This document shows positions 45,643-55,190 of a stretch of DNA of 64,000 bases, in pieces; the stretch's first letter is position 1, and every line of letters begins with the position of its first letter. The stretch spans positions 98,199 to 162,198 of the forward strand of contig NZ_LGCN01000040.1 in assembly GCF_001279005.1 (NCBI RefSeq), in the 5' to 3' direction. Source of the DNA: Streptomyces caelestis (lineage in GTDB: Bacteria; Actinomycetota; Actinomycetes; Streptomycetales; Streptomycetaceae). Below the pieces are notes generated by a model. It made no database searches. It was not told the DNA's origin and saw only the letters and a list, made by a program, of their open reading frames with translations. Made by a program: the position numbers and the translations under genes.

Positions 45643-46597
45643 CAAGACCATCGAGAAGACGGTCGACGCCCTCCCCGGGGACACCGCGAGCACCGCCGGC
45701 GTCGTCGTGACCGACTCCGGCCCGGCTCCCGAGAAGGCGCGCAGCCTCTGGTCCGACGCCTGGCACGACCTGCGGCGCAACCCGCTGTTCCTGGTCTCGA
45801 CCGTGCTGATCGTGTTCCTGCTGGTGATGGCGATCTGGCCGGGACTGTTCACCAGCGCCTCGCCGCGCGACGCCGACCTGGCCAAGCACTACCTGGGCAA
45901 GCCGAACTGGAGCCACTTCTTCGCCCCGGACTGGTTCGGCTACGACGTCCAGGGCCGCTCGATCTACGCCCGGGTCGTCTACGGCGCCCGTGCCTCGATC
46001 ACCGTCGGTGTGGGCGTCACCGTCGCCGTCACCGTCCTCGGCACGGTCATCGGCATGATCGCCGGCTACTTCGGAGGCTGGACCGACACCCTGCTCTCGC
46101 GGTTGACCGACATCTTCCTCGGCATCCCGTTCCTGCTCGGCGCCCTGGTGATCCTCAACTCCTTCGACGACCGCACCGTCATGGTCGTCATCATGGCGCT
46201 CGCCTTCCTCGGCTGGACCCAGATCGCCCGTGTCGCCCGCGGCGCCGTGATCACCGTCAAGCAGGCGGACTACGTGGTGGCCGCCAAGGCGCTCGGCGCC
46301 TCGACGTCCCGGATCATGTTCCGGCACATCCTGCCCAACGCGGTCGCGCCCATCATCGTCGTGGCGACCATCGCGCTCGGCGGCTACATCGCGGCCGAGG
46401 CCACCCTGTCCTTCCTGGGCGTGGGTCTCGGCGACACGGCCGTCTCCTGGGGCGGCGACGTGGCGCGTGGACGTGAGCAGCTCCGCATCGCCCCCCACAC
46501 CCTGATCGTCCCGTCGGTGATGGTCTCGATCACGGTGCTCTCGTTCCTGATGTTCGGCGATGCGGTACGCAACGCCCTCGACCCCAAGCTGCGCTGA
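45635..46597 (+). CDS. Oligopeptide ABC transporter permease, transporter 1 (DppC/OppC type)
   Basis: This 320-aa permease has a 45-residue hydrophilic N-terminus, then SLWSDAWHDLRRNPLFLVSTVLIVFLLVM. Further helices and the EAA loop DYVVAAKALGASTSRIMFRHILPNAVAPII follow. The end LMFGDAVRNALDPKLR is typical of OppC/DppC. It pairs with the upstream OppB-type permease to form the channel. Confidence 0.95.
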   Translation: MPDKTIEKTVDALPGDTASTAGVVVTDSGPAPEKARSLWSDAWHDLRRNPLFLVSTVLIVFLLVMAIWPGLFTSASPRDADLAKHYLGKPNWSHFFAPDWFGYDVQGRSIYARVVYGARASITVGVGVTVAVTVLGTVIGMIAGYFGGWTDTLLSRLTDIFLGIPFLLGALVILNSFDDRTVMVVIMALAFLGWTQIARVARGAVITVKQADYVVAAKALGASTSRIMFRHILPNAVAPIIVVATIALGGYIAAEATLSFLGVGLGDTAVSWGGDVARGREQLRIAPHTLIVPSVMVSITVLSFLMFGDAVRNALDPKLR

Positions 46598-46608
46598 GGG
46601 AGGCGTAC

Positions 46609-47667
46609 GTGACCATCATCGAAGAAACGGCCGGGAGCCCCGCGCCGGACGCCTCGCGGGACGCGGATCGCCCGCTGCTCGAAGTGCGCGACCTGCACGT
46701 GGAGTTCCACACCCGCGACGGGATCGCCAAGGCCGTCAACGGCGTCAACTACTCCGTCGACGCGGGCGAGACGCTCGCCGTGCTCGGCGAGTCCGGCTCC
46801 GGCAAGTCCGTCACCGCCCAGGCCATCATGGGCATCCTCGACATGCCGCCCGGCCGCATCCCCCAGGGGGAGATCCTCTTCCGCGGCCAGGACATGCTGA
46901 AGATGTCCGGCGAGGAGCGCCGGAAGATCCGCGGCAACAAGATCGCGATGATCTTCCAGGACGCGCTGTCCTCGCTGAACCCGGTGCTCTCCGTGGGCTA
47001 CCAGCTCGGCGAGATGTTCCGCGTCCACCAGGGCCTGTCCAAGAAGGAAGCCAAGGCCAAGTCGATCGAGCTGATGGACCGGGTGAAGATCCCGGCCGCC
47101 GCGGCCCGGGTCAACGACTACCCGCACCAGTTCTCGGGCGGTATGCGCCAGCGCATCATGATCGCGATGGCGCTCGCCCTGGAGCCGGACCTGATCATCG
47201 CCGACGAGCCCACCACGGCCCTCGACGTGACCGTCCAGGCCCAGGTCATGGACCTGCTCGCGGAGCTCCAGCGCGAGTACCACATGGGTCTGATCCTGAT
47301 CACCCACGACCTCGGCGTCGTCGCCGACGTCGCGGACAAGATCGCGGTGATGTACGCGGGGCGGATCGTGGAGACCGCGCCCGTGCACGAGCTGTACAAA
47401 CGGCCCGCGCACCCCTACACCAAGGGCCTGCTCGACTCGATCCCGCGCCTGGACCAGAAGGGCCAGGAGCTGTACGCGATCAAGGGACTGCCGCCCAACC
47501 TGACGCGCATCCCGTCCGGCTGCGCCTTCAACCCGCGGTGTCCGCAGGCGCAGGACGTCTGCCGCACGGACGTCCCGCCGCTGTTCCCCGTCACCGAGCG
47601 GGACGGCGGCGCGCTGGCCGGCCGCGGCAGCGCGTGCCACTTCTGGAAGGAGACGATCCATGGCTGA
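46609..47667 (+). CDS. Oligopeptide ABC transporter ATPase, transporter 1 (DppD/OppD type)
   Basis: This 352-aa ATPase carries Walker [10 protein letters not shown]-loop [10 protein letters not shown], signature FSGGMRQR, Walker [13 protein letters not shown] and switch THDLG. The C-terminal oligopeptide-transporter domain has the cysteine cluster CAFNPRCPQAQDVCRTD, then SACHFW, likely an Fe-S site as in Dpp ATPases. The start is GTG 46609. It overlaps the partner ATPase by 8 bases. Confidence 0.95.
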   Translation: MTIIEETAGSPAPDASRDADRPLLEVRDLHVEFHTRDGIAKAVNGVNYSVDAGETLAVLGESGSGKSVTAQAIMGILDMPPGRIPQGEILFRGQDMLKMSGEERRKIRGNKIAMIFQDALSSLNPVLSVGYQLGEMFRVHQGLSKKEAKAKSIELMDRVKIPAAAARVNDYPHQFSGGMRQRIMIAMALALEPDLIIADEPTTALDVTVQAQVMDLLAELQREYHMGLILITHDLGVVADVADKIAVMYAGRIVETAPVHELYKRPAHPYTKGLLDSIPRLDQKGQELYAIKGLPPNLTRIPSGCAFNPRCPQAQDVCRTDVPPLFPVTERDGGALAGRGSACHFWKETIHG

Positions 47668-48808
47668 GCCGGAGAAGACGAGCGAGGCCGTGGACGCCAC
47701 CCCCAACGTCGCCCGGGTCGAGACCGTCGACGCCGCGACCGAGGAGCAGGCGGTGGCCGCGATCGACGCGCCCGTCGAGCGCGGTGAGCCGATCCTCCAG
47801 GTGCGCAACCTGGTGAAGCACTTCCCGCTGACCCAGGGCATCCTGCTCAAGCGTCAGGTCGGTGCGGTCAAGGCCGTGGACGGGATCTCCTTCGACCTGT
47901 ACCAGGGCGAGACGCTCGGCATCGTGGGCGAGTCCGGCTGCGGCAAGTCCACGGTCGCCAAGCTCCTGATGATGCTGGAGAAGGCGACCGCGGGCGAGGT
48001 CTTCTACAAGGGCCAGGACATCACCAAGCTGTCCGGGCGTGCGCTGAAGGCGGTCCGGCGGAACATCCAGATGGTGTTCCAGGACCCGTACACCTCGCTC
48101 AACCCCCGTATGACGGTGGGCGACATCATCGGGGAGACCTTCGAGATCCACCCCGAGGTGGCGCCGAAGGGCGACCGCCGCCGCAGGGTCCAGGAACTCC
48201 TGGACGTCGTCGGCCTCAACCCCGAGTACATCAACCGCTACCCGCACCAGTTCTCGGGCGGTCAGCGCCAGCGCATCGGCATCGCCCGCGGCCTGGCCCT
48301 CAACCCCGAGATCATCATCTGCGACGAGCCGGTCTCCGCGCTGGACGTGTCCGTCCAGGCACAGGTCATCAACCTGATGGAGAAGCTGCAGGACGAGTTC
48401 AACCTGTCCTACCTCTTCATCGCGCACGACCTGTCCATCGTCCGGCACATCTCGGACCGCGTGGGCGTGATGTACCTCGGCAAGATGGCCGAGATCGGCA
48501 CGGACACGCAGATCTACGACCACCCGACGCACCCCTACACCCAGGCGCTGCTGTCGGCGGTCCCGGTCCCCGACCCGGAGGCCCGCGAGGGCCGCGAGCG
48601 GATCATCCTCACCGGCGACGTGCCGTCCCCGGCCAATCCGCCCTCGGGCTGCCGCTTCCGCACCCGCTGCTGGAAGGCCCAGGACAAGTGCGCCCAGGAG
48701 GTCCCGCTGCTGGCGGTGCCCGAGCGCTTCAAGACCTCGGACTCCCCGGCGGCCCACGAGTCGGCCTGCCACTTCGCCGAGGAGAAGGACGTCGTCCACG
48801 CGGCCTGA
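47660..48808 (+). CDS. Oligopeptide ABC transporter ATPase, transporter 1 (DppF/OppF type)
   Basis: This 382-aa ATPase has a 45-residue acidic N-terminal extension absent from its transporter-2 counterpart. Then come ILQVRNLVKHFPLT, Walker [27 protein letters not shown], signature FSGGQRQR, Walker [13 protein letters not shown] and [13 protein letters not shown]. The C-terminal [17 protein letters not shown] and SACHF give the cysteine cluster. It is the last gene of the operon, followed by a very strong terminator. Confidence 0.95.
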   Translation: MAEPEKTSEAVDATPNVARVETVDAATEEQAVAAIDAPVERGEPILQVRNLVKHFPLTQGILLKRQVGAVKAVDGISFDLYQGETLGIVGESGCGKSTVAKLLMMLEKATAGEVFYKGQDITKLSGRALKAVRRNIQMVFQDPYTSLNPRMTVGDIIGETFEIHPEVAPKGDRRRRVQELLDVVGLNPEYINRYPHQFSGGQRQRIGIARGLALNPEIIICDEPVSALDVSVQAQVINLMEKLQDEFNLSYLFIAHDLSIVRHISDRVGVMYLGKMAEIGTDTQIYDHPTHPYTQALLSAVPVPDPEAREGRERIILTGDVPSPANPPSGCRFRTRCWKAQDKCAQEVPLLAVPERFKTSDSPAAHESACHFAEEKDVVHAA

Positions 48809-48827
48809 CCGCACCACGACGGCACGA

Positions 48828-48865
48828 GCCTGTTCCCGGTACCCGCGCGGGTACCGGGAACAGGC
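48828..48865. terminator. Perfect 38-bp palindromic terminator between the two transporters
   Basis: The two 19-base halves (GCCTGTTCCCGGTACCCGC and its exact complement) are perfectly self-complementary. CTTTTCC follows. It lies 20 bases after the first transporter operon and before the YunG-family gene, which ends toward it. It can end transcription from both sides. Confidence 0.9.
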
Positions 48866-48901
48866 CTTTTCCGGTTCCGGCCGCCTACCGGCCGACCGGA
48901 T

Positions 48902-49324
48902 TCACACCGGCTCGCGGGACGCGGCCGCGGGGGCCGTCGGCCGCCGCCGGCCGAGACGGTCCAGGACACGCTCGCGAAGGAGCTCGTACTCCTCGCGAAG
49001 CCTTCGTATCTCGGGCGGGCGGGGGATGACGACGCCTCCGACCACGTGCTCCTGCGGCCCGAACTGCTCACGGGTGAGGTCGATCTCGACGCCCATGCCC
49101 AGGCGGTTCCACCAGTGGTAGTCCACGCGCTCCCCGTCGACGTGGACCTCTCCCCTGATCAGCTCACCCCCCAGCAGGTCGTTGAGGACCATCGCGGTCA
49201 CCCCGCACTGGTCCCGGGCCGGGTTCTCCGCGGTCCAGCGGGACCGGTACTCGGGGGTGCACGTCTCGGCACTCCAACTGCTGCGCACGGCTCGTTCGAC
49301 GTCGGTGAGAAGCAACGGTGTCAT
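48902..49324 (-). CDS. YunG-family protein of unknown function
   Basis: This 140-aa protein contains VERAVRSSWSAETCTPEYRSRWTAENPARDQCGVTAMVLNDLLGGEL, then VHVDGERVDYHWWNRLGMGVEIDLTREQF. The C and H residues in DQCGVT and YHWWN are conserved in this family, and the pattern resembles a cysteine-protease-like or transglutaminase-like fold, but no activity is established. The C-terminal third is a charged helix (EIRRLREEYELLRERVLDRL). I chose ATG 49324. It is inserted, in opposite orientation, between the two transporter operons. Confidence 0.75.
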   Translation of the reverse strand: MTPLLLTDVERAVRSSWSAETCTPEYRSRWTAENPARDQCGVTAMVLNDLLGGELIRGEVHVDGERVDYHWWNRLGMGVEIDLTREQFGPQEHVVGGVVIPRPPEIRRLREEYELLRERVLDRLGRRRPTAPAAASREPV

Positions 49325-49514
49325 GCCGGTGATCCTGCCAGGGGGCACTGACACCGCCGGGCCGTTCCGCGTCGGCCCGGGGCGCCCCCGCGCGGGTCAC
49401 CCGTTCGGAGCCCGCCGCACCCCGACGGTGGAACCGAATGAGCCCCACGTGCCGCTCGCGGCGATATTGACGTAAAGGACCAGCACGCCACGGCACACGT
49501 ACGAGGAGGCACCC

Positions 49515-51140
49515 ATGCGCGGAGCCACGCACGCCCGACGGGCCGTCTGCGCGGTGGCGGCCGTCCTCGCCGCGGCCGCCTGCGAGGCAGAGGCCAGCGG
49601 CGGCGGCGACGCCGGCGCCGTACTGAGCGCCTCCTGGGGCGACCCGCAGAACCCGCTGGAGCCGGCCAACACCAACGAGGTCCAGGGCGGCAAGGTCCTC
49701 GACATGGTCTTCCGCGGGCTGAAGCGGTACGACCCGGTCACCGGCGAGGCGAAGGACATGCTCGCCGAGAGGATCGAGACCTCCGACTCGCGGAACTTCA
49801 CCGTCACCGTCAAGGACGGCTGGACCTTCAGCAACGGCGAGAAGGTCACCGCCCGGTCCTTCGTCGACGCCTGGAACTACGGTGCGAGCCTGAGGAACAA
49901 CCAGCGCAACGCGTACTTCTTCGGCTACATCAAGGGCTACGACCAGGTCCACCCCGAGGAGGGCGAACAGACCGCCGACACCCTGTCCGGTCTGAAGGTC
50001 ACCGGTGAGCGCACCTTCACCGTCGAGCTCGCCCAGAAGTTCTCGACCTTCCCCGACACCCTCGGCTACAACGCCTTCGCCCCGCTGCCCCGCGCGTTCT
50101 TCGACGACCACGACGCCTGGGTGAGGAAACCGGTCGGCAACGGCCCGTACCTGGTGGACTCGTACACCCGCGGCTCGCAGATGTCCCTGCGCACCTGGAA
50201 CGACTACCCCGGCCCCGACAAGGCGCGGAACGGCGGCGTCGACCTCAAGGTCTACACCGACGCCAACACCGCCTACACCGACCTGATGGCCGGCAACCTC
50301 GACCTCGCCGACGACATCCCCGCCGCCCAGCTGAAGAACGTCAGGAGCGACCTCGGCGACCGCTACCTCAACACCCCCGCCGGCATCCTCCAGACCCTCG
50401 CCTTCCCCTACTACGACGACGCCTGGAACAAGCCCGGCTCGGAGAAGGTCCGCACGGGCCTGTCCATGGCGATCGACCGCAAGCAGATCACCGACACGAT
50501 CTTCCAGCGGACCCGCACCCCCGCCACCGACTGGACCTCACCCGTCCTCGGCGAGGACGGCGGCTACCGGGCCGGCCTGTGCGGGGACGCCTGCGCGTAC
50601 CGGCCCGACGAGGCCAAGAGGCTCATCCGGGAGGGCGGCGGGCTGCCCGGCGGCAAGGTGACGATCACCTTCAACGCGGACACCGGCTCCCACCGCGAAT
50701 GGGTCAACGCCGTCTGCAACTCCATCAACAACGCGCTGGACGACGAACACGCCTGCACCGCCGACCCGGTCGGCACCTTCGCCGACTTCCGCGGCCGGAT
50801 CACCGACCGCAAGATGACGGGCCTGTTCCGCGCCGGCTGGCAGATGGACTACCCGCTCATCCAGAACTTCCTCCAGCCGCTCTACTACACGGGCGCCTCC
50901 TCCAACGACGGCATGTGGTCGAACGAGCGGTTCGACGGCCTCGTCGACCGGGCCAACCAGGAGACCGACGACGCCAAGGCCGTCGGACTGTTCCAGCAGG
51001 CCGAGGAGGTCGTCCGCGACGACATGGCCGCCATCCCGCTCTGGTACCAGAACGGCAGCGCCGGCTGGTCCGAACGGCTCTCCGACGTCAGGCTCAACCC
51101 CTTCAGCGTCCCCGTGTACGACCAGATCAAGGTGGGTTGA
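49515..51140 (+). CDS. Oligopeptide-binding lipoprotein, transporter 2
   Basis: This 541-aa family-5 binding lipoprotein has lipobox VLAAAAC with Cys near residue 23. It is clearly related to the transporter-1 binding protein: KVTARSFVDAWNYGASLRNNQ, PLPRAFFDDHDAWV, PVGNGPYLVDSY, TGLSMAIDRKQITDTIFQRTR and AIPLWYQNG. It has two extra cysteine pairs (GLCGDACAY, and NAVCN with EHACT). ATG follows CGAGGAGGCACCC. ATTGACG at about 49467-49473 may be a -35 element. Confidence 0.94.
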   Translation: MRGATHARRAVCAVAAVLAAAACEAEASGGGDAGAVLSASWGDPQNPLEPANTNEVQGGKVLDMVFRGLKRYDPVTGEAKDMLAERIETSDSRNFTVTVKDGWTFSNGEKVTARSFVDAWNYGASLRNNQRNAYFFGYIKGYDQVHPEEGEQTADTLSGLKVTGERTFTVELAQKFSTFPDTLGYNAFAPLPRAFFDDHDAWVRKPVGNGPYLVDSYTRGSQMSLRTWNDYPGPDKARNGGVDLKVYTDANTAYTDLMAGNLDLADDIPAAQLKNVRSDLGDRYLNTPAGILQTLAFPYYDDAWNKPGSEKVRTGLSMAIDRKQITDTIFQRTRTPATDWTSPVLGEDGGYRAGLCGDACAYRPDEAKRLIREGGGLPGGKVTITFNADTGSHREWVNAVCNSINNALDDEHACTADPVGTFADFRGRITDRKMTGLFRAGWQMDYPLIQNFLQPLYYTGASSNDGMWSNERFDGLVDRANQETDDAKAVGLFQQAEEVVRDDMAAIPLWYQNGSAGWSERLSDVRLNPFSVPVYDQIKVG

Positions 51141-51146
51141 GCCGCC

Positions 51147-52070
51147 ATGGGACGCTACGTCGTCCGGCGGCTGATCCAGATGGTCCCGGTGTTCGTCGGG
51201 GCCACGCTGCTGATCTTCCTCATGGTCAACGTGATGGGCGACCCCGTCGCGGGCCTGTGCGGCGAGCGGCGGTGCGACCCGGCGACCGCCGCCCGGCTGG
51301 AGCAGGAGTTCGGCCTCGACGAGCCGGTCTGGCGCCAATACCTGACCTACATGGGCAACGTCTTCACGGGCGACTTCGGCACGGCCTTCAACGGCCAGGA
51401 GGTCACCGAGCTGATGGCGACGGCGTTCCCCGTCACCATCCGCCTCACCCTGATCGCGATCCTCTTCGAGGTCGTCGTCGGCATCGCCCTCGGGGTGGTC
51501 ACCGGACTGCGCCGGGGCCGCCCCGTCGACACCGGCGTCCTGCTGTTCACCCTCGTCGTCGTCTCCGTGCCCACGTTCGTCACCGGTCTGCTGCTCCAGC
51601 TGCTGCTCGGGGTGGAGTGGGGGTGGATCCGGCCCTCGGTCTCCTCCGGGGCGCCCTTCGACGAGCTGATCCTGCCCGGCCTGGTCCTGGCCTCGGTCTC
51701 ACTGGCGTACGTCACCCGGCTGACCCGCACCTCCATCGCCGAGAACCGGCGCTCCGACTACGTCCGCACCGCCGTCGCCAAGGGCCTGCCCCACCGCCGG
51801 GTGGTCGTGCGGCACCTGCTGCGCAACTCGCTCATCCCCGTGGTCACCTTCATCGGCGCCGACATCGGCTTCCTCATGGGCGGCGCGATCGTCACCGAGC
51901 GGATCTTCAACATCCACGGCGTCGGCTACCAGCTCTACCAGGGCATCCTGCGGCAGAACACCCAGACCGTCGTCGGCTTCGTCACCGTGCTGGTGCTGGT
52001 CTTCCTGGTCGCCAACCTCGTCGTCGACCTCCTCTACGCCGTACTCGACCCGAGGATCCGCTATGCCTGA
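51147..52070 (+). CDS. Oligopeptide ABC transporter permease, transporter 2 (DppB/OppB type)
   Basis: This 307-aa permease begins MGRYVVRRLIQMVPVFVGATLLIF. MGDPVAGLCGERRCD carries a Cys pair missing in transporter 1. The EAA loop is YVRTAVAKGLPHRRVVVRHLLRNSLIPVV and it ends VVDLLYAVLDPRIRYA. It lies 6 bases after the binding-protein gene and overlaps the next permease by 8 bases, exactly as in transporter 1. Confidence 0.95.
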   Translation: MGRYVVRRLIQMVPVFVGATLLIFLMVNVMGDPVAGLCGERRCDPATAARLEQEFGLDEPVWRQYLTYMGNVFTGDFGTAFNGQEVTELMATAFPVTIRLTLIAILFEVVVGIALGVVTGLRRGRPVDTGVLLFTLVVVSVPTFVTGLLLQLLLGVEWGWIRPSVSSGAPFDELILPGLVLASVSLAYVTRLTRTSIAENRRSDYVRTAVAKGLPHRRVVVRHLLRNSLIPVVTFIGADIGFLMGGAIVTERIFNIHGVGYQLYQGILRQNTQTVVGFVTVLVLVFLVANLVVDLLYAVLDPRIRYA

Positions 52071-53043
52071 GCAGCACTACGAACCCGAACCCGCCCTCGC
52101 GGGGGCCGCCGCCGGCGGCGCCGTGGACCTGGACGTCGTGGAGGCCAGGACCCCGGAGCGGCGCCCGCAGGGCCCGGACGGCTCCGGACCGCGGGGCAAG
52201 CCGCGCTCCCTGTGGTCCGACGCCTGGCGCGACCTGCGCCGCAACCCCGTCTTCCTCGTCTCCGCCCTGGTCATCCTCTTCCTGGTCCTCATCTCCCTGT
52301 GGCCCTCGGCGATCACCTCCGGCAGCCCCCTCACGTGCGACCTCTCCAAGGCCCAGGAGGGCTCCCGGGCCGGCCACCCCTTCGGCTTCGACGGCCAGGG
52401 CTGCGACGTCTACACCCGCACCGTCTACGGCGCCCGCACGTCCGTCGCCGTCGGCGTCCTCGCCACCCTGGGCGTCGCGGTCCTCGGCAGCGTCCTGGGC
52501 GCCCTGGCGGGCTTCCTCGGGGGCGCCTGGGACTCCGTCCTCTCCCGCGTCACCGACGTCTTCTTCGCCATCCCGGTCGTCCTCGGCGGACTGGTGCTGC
52601 TCTCCGTCGTCACCAGCGACACCGTCTGGCCCGTCATCGGCTTCATCGTGCTGCTCGGCTGGCCGCAGATCTCCCGCATCGCCCGCAGCGCCGTCATCAC
52701 CGCCCGGCAGAACGACTACGTCCAGGCCGCGCGGGCGCTCGGCGCCTCCCGCTCCCGGCTGGTGCTGCGGCACATCGCGCCCAACGCCGTCGCGCCCGTC
52801 ATCGTCGTCGCGACCATCGCGCTCGGCACCTACATCGCGCTGGAGGCCACCCTGTCCTACCTCGGCGTCGGCCTGAAGCCGCCCAGCGTCTCCTGGGGCA
52901 TCGACATCTCCGCCGCCTCCCCGTACATCCGCAACGCCCCGCACGCGCTGCTGTGGCCCTCCGGGGCCCTCGCGGTCACCGTCCTGGCGTTCATCATGCT
53001 CGGCGACGCGGTGCGCGACGCCCTCGACCCGAAACTGAGGTGA
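52063..53043 (+). CDS. Oligopeptide ABC transporter permease, transporter 2 (DppC/OppC type)
   Basis: This 326-aa permease has a variable 47-residue N-terminus, then SLWSDAWRDLRRNPVFLVSALVILFLVL. The EAA loop is DYVQAARALGASRSRLVLRHIAPNAVAPVI and it ends MLGDAVRDALDPKLR. The external loop LTCDLSKAQEG and GQGCDVYTRTVYGART has cysteines that transporter 1 lacks. Confidence 0.95.
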   Translation: MPEQHYEPEPALAGAAAGGAVDLDVVEARTPERRPQGPDGSGPRGKPRSLWSDAWRDLRRNPVFLVSALVILFLVLISLWPSAITSGSPLTCDLSKAQEGSRAGHPFGFDGQGCDVYTRTVYGARTSVAVGVLATLGVAVLGSVLGALAGFLGGAWDSVLSRVTDVFFAIPVVLGGLVLLSVVTSDTVWPVIGFIVLLGWPQISRIARSAVITARQNDYVQAARALGASRSRLVLRHIAPNAVAPVIVVATIALGTYIALEATLSYLGVGLKPPSVSWGIDISAASPYIRNAPHALLWPSGALAVTVLAFIMLGDAVRDALDPKLR

Positions 53044-53049
53044 GCCGCC

Positions 53050-54024
53050 GTGCTGCTCGAAGTGCGGGACCTGCGCGTGGAGTTCCACACCCGGGACGGG
53101 GTCGCGAAGGCCGTCGACGGTGTCAGCTACGGCGTGGACGCGGGCGAGACCCTGGCCGTGCTCGGCGAGTCCGGCTCCGGCAAGTCCGTGACCGCGCAGG
53201 CGGTCATGGGCATCCTCGACGTCCCGCCCGGCCGGATCACCGGCGGCGAGGTCGTCTTCCGGGGGCGGGACCTGCTGAAGCTGAAGGAGGACGAGCGGCG
53301 CAAGGTCCGGGGCGCCGAGATGGCGATGATCTTCCAGGACGCGCTGTCGTCCCTCAACCCCGTGCTCAGCGTCGGCGACCAGCTCGCCGAGATGTTCACC
53401 GTGCACCGGGGCATGTCCCGCAGGGACGCGCGGGCCCGGGCCGTGGAGCTGATGGACCGGGTGCGCATCCCCGCCGCCCGGGAGCGGGCCGGGCAGTACC
53501 CGCACCAGTTCTCCGGCGGCATGCGCCAGCGCATCATGATCGCGATGGCGCTGGCCCTGGAACCCGCACTGATCATCGCCGACGAACCGACCACCGCCCT
53601 CGACGTCACCGTCCAGGCCCAGGTCATGGAGCTGCTCGCGGAACTCCGGCGCGAACTGGGCATGGGCCTGATCCTCATCACCCACGACCTGGGCGTGGTC
53701 GCCGACGTCGCCGACCGCATCGCCGTGATGTACGCGGGCCGGATCGTCGAGTCGGCGCCGGTGCACGACGTCTACAAGGCCCCGGCGCACCCGTACACCC
53801 GGGGCCTGCTGGACTCCGTCCCGCGCCTGGACCTCAAGGGCCGGGAGCTCCGCGCCATCAAGGGCCTGCCGCCCAACCTCACGCGCGTCCCGCCGGGCTG
53901 CGCCTTCCACCCCCGCTGCCCGCTGGCCCGTGACGTCTGCCGCACCGACGAACCCCCGCTGTACGAGGTCTCGGCGACGCGCGGGAGCGCCTGCCACTTC
54001 TGGAGGGAGTGCCTGGATGACTGA
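53050..54024 (+). CDS. Oligopeptide ABC transporter ATPase, transporter 2 (DppD/OppD type)
   Basis: This 324-aa ATPase starts directly with [16 protein letters not shown]. It has Walker A GESGSGKS, signature FSGGMRQR, Walker [13 protein letters not shown] and the C-terminal cysteine cluster [17 protein letters not shown]. It is 28 residues shorter at the N-terminus than transporter 1. GTG 53050; it overlaps the next gene by 8 bases. Confidence 0.95.
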   Translation: MLLEVRDLRVEFHTRDGVAKAVDGVSYGVDAGETLAVLGESGSGKSVTAQAVMGILDVPPGRITGGEVVFRGRDLLKLKEDERRKVRGAEMAMIFQDALSSLNPVLSVGDQLAEMFTVHRGMSRRDARARAVELMDRVRIPAARERAGQYPHQFSGGMRQRIMIAMALALEPALIIADEPTTALDVTVQAQVMELLAELRRELGMGLILITHDLGVVADVADRIAVMYAGRIVESAPVHDVYKAPAHPYTRGLLDSVPRLDLKGRELRAIKGLPPNLTRVPPGCAFHPRCPLARDVCRTDEPPLYEVSATRGSACHFWRECLDD

Positions 54025-55090
54025 GCCGGTCCTGGAGGTCAGCGGCCTGGTCAAGCACTACCCGCTGACCCGGGGCGTCGTCTTCCGCAAGCAGGTCGGC
54101 GCCGTGCGCGCGGTCGACGGCGTGGACTTCACGCTCGGCCGGGGCGAGACGCTGGGCATCGTCGGCGAGTCCGGCTGCGGCAAGTCGACGGTCGCGAAGA
54201 TGCTGGTCAACCTAGAACGTCCGACGGCCGGTTCGATCCGCTACAAGGGCGAGGACATCACCCGGCTGTCCGGGCGCGCGCTGAAGGCCGTGCGCCGCAA
54301 CATCCAGATGGTGTTCCAGGACCCGTACACCTCCCTCAACCCCCGCATGACGGTGGGCGACATCATCGGGGAGCCGTACGAGATCCACCCCGAGGCGGCG
54401 CCCAAGGGCGACCGGCGCCGACGGGTGCGGGAGCTGCTGGACGTCGTCGGCCTCGACCCGGAGTACGCCAACCGCTACCCGCACCAGTTCTCCGGCGGCC
54501 AGCGCCAGCGCATCGGCATCGCACGGGGCCTGGCGCTGCGCCCCGAGGTGATCGTCGCCGACGAGCCGGTCTCCGCGCTGGACGTGTCGGTGCAGGCCCA
54601 GGTCGTCAACCTGATGGACCGGCTGCAGAGCGAGTTCGGCCTGGCGTACGTGTTCATCGCGCACGACCTGTCGATCGTCCGGCACCTCTCCGACCGGGTC
54701 GGGGTGATGTACCTGGGGCGGATCGTGGAGACCGGCACGGACACCGAGATCTACGAGCACCCGACCCACCCGTACACCCAGGCCCTGCTCTCCGCCGTGC
54801 CCGTACCGGACCCGCGGGCCCGGGAGCGCCGCGAGCGGATCATCCTCGGCGGCGACGTCCCGTCGCCGACGGACGTCCCCTCCGGCTGCCGCTTCCGCAC
54901 CCGCTGCTGGAAGGCGCGGGAGCGCTGCGCGCTGGAGGCGCCGGCGCTCGCGGTGCCGGCCTGGTTCGAGGCGTCCGGCGGCCCGGCGGCGCACGACTCG
55001 GCCTGCCACTTCGCGGAGGCCGTACCGGTCGGGCGCTCCGCGCCGGAGCAGGTGGTGCCGGTGGAGGGGCACGGCAACGGGCCGGGGTGA
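54017..55090 (+). CDS. Oligopeptide ABC transporter ATPase, transporter 2 (DppF/OppF type)
   Basis: This 357-aa ATPase begins [20 protein letters not shown]. It has Walker [27 protein letters not shown] (same as transporter 1), signature FSGGQRQR, Walker [13 protein letters not shown] and [20 protein letters not shown] 54017 lies within the end of the preceding gene. The stop is inside a terminator hairpin. Confidence 0.95.
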   Translation: MTEPVLEVSGLVKHYPLTRGVVFRKQVGAVRAVDGVDFTLGRGETLGIVGESGCGKSTVAKMLVNLERPTAGSIRYKGEDITRLSGRALKAVRRNIQMVFQDPYTSLNPRMTVGDIIGEPYEIHPEAAPKGDRRRRVRELLDVVGLDPEYANRYPHQFSGGQRQRIGIARGLALRPEVIVADEPVSALDVSVQAQVVNLMDRLQSEFGLAYVFIAHDLSIVRHLSDRVGVMYLGRIVETGTDTEIYEHPTHPYTQALLSAVPVPDPRARERRERIILGGDVPSPTDVPSGCRFRTRCWKARERCALEAPALAVPAWFEASGGPAAHDSACHFAEAVPVGRSAPEQVVPVEGHGNGPG

Positions 55091-55105
55091 CATGGCGCAC
55101 CCCGG
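55082..55105. terminator. Terminator overlapping the end of transporter 2
   Basis: CCGGGGTG (55082-55089) pairs perfectly with CACCCCGG (55098-55105) around an 8-base loop, overlapping the last codons of the ATPase gene. It lies between convergent genes, so it may serve both. Confidence 0.65.
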
Positions 55106-55190
55106 CCCGCTCACGGCACCCGCACGGCCGTACGCCGATCAGCGTGCCGTGTCCGTATATCGGTACCGCTTCCGCAGAGTTGCGCACGTG

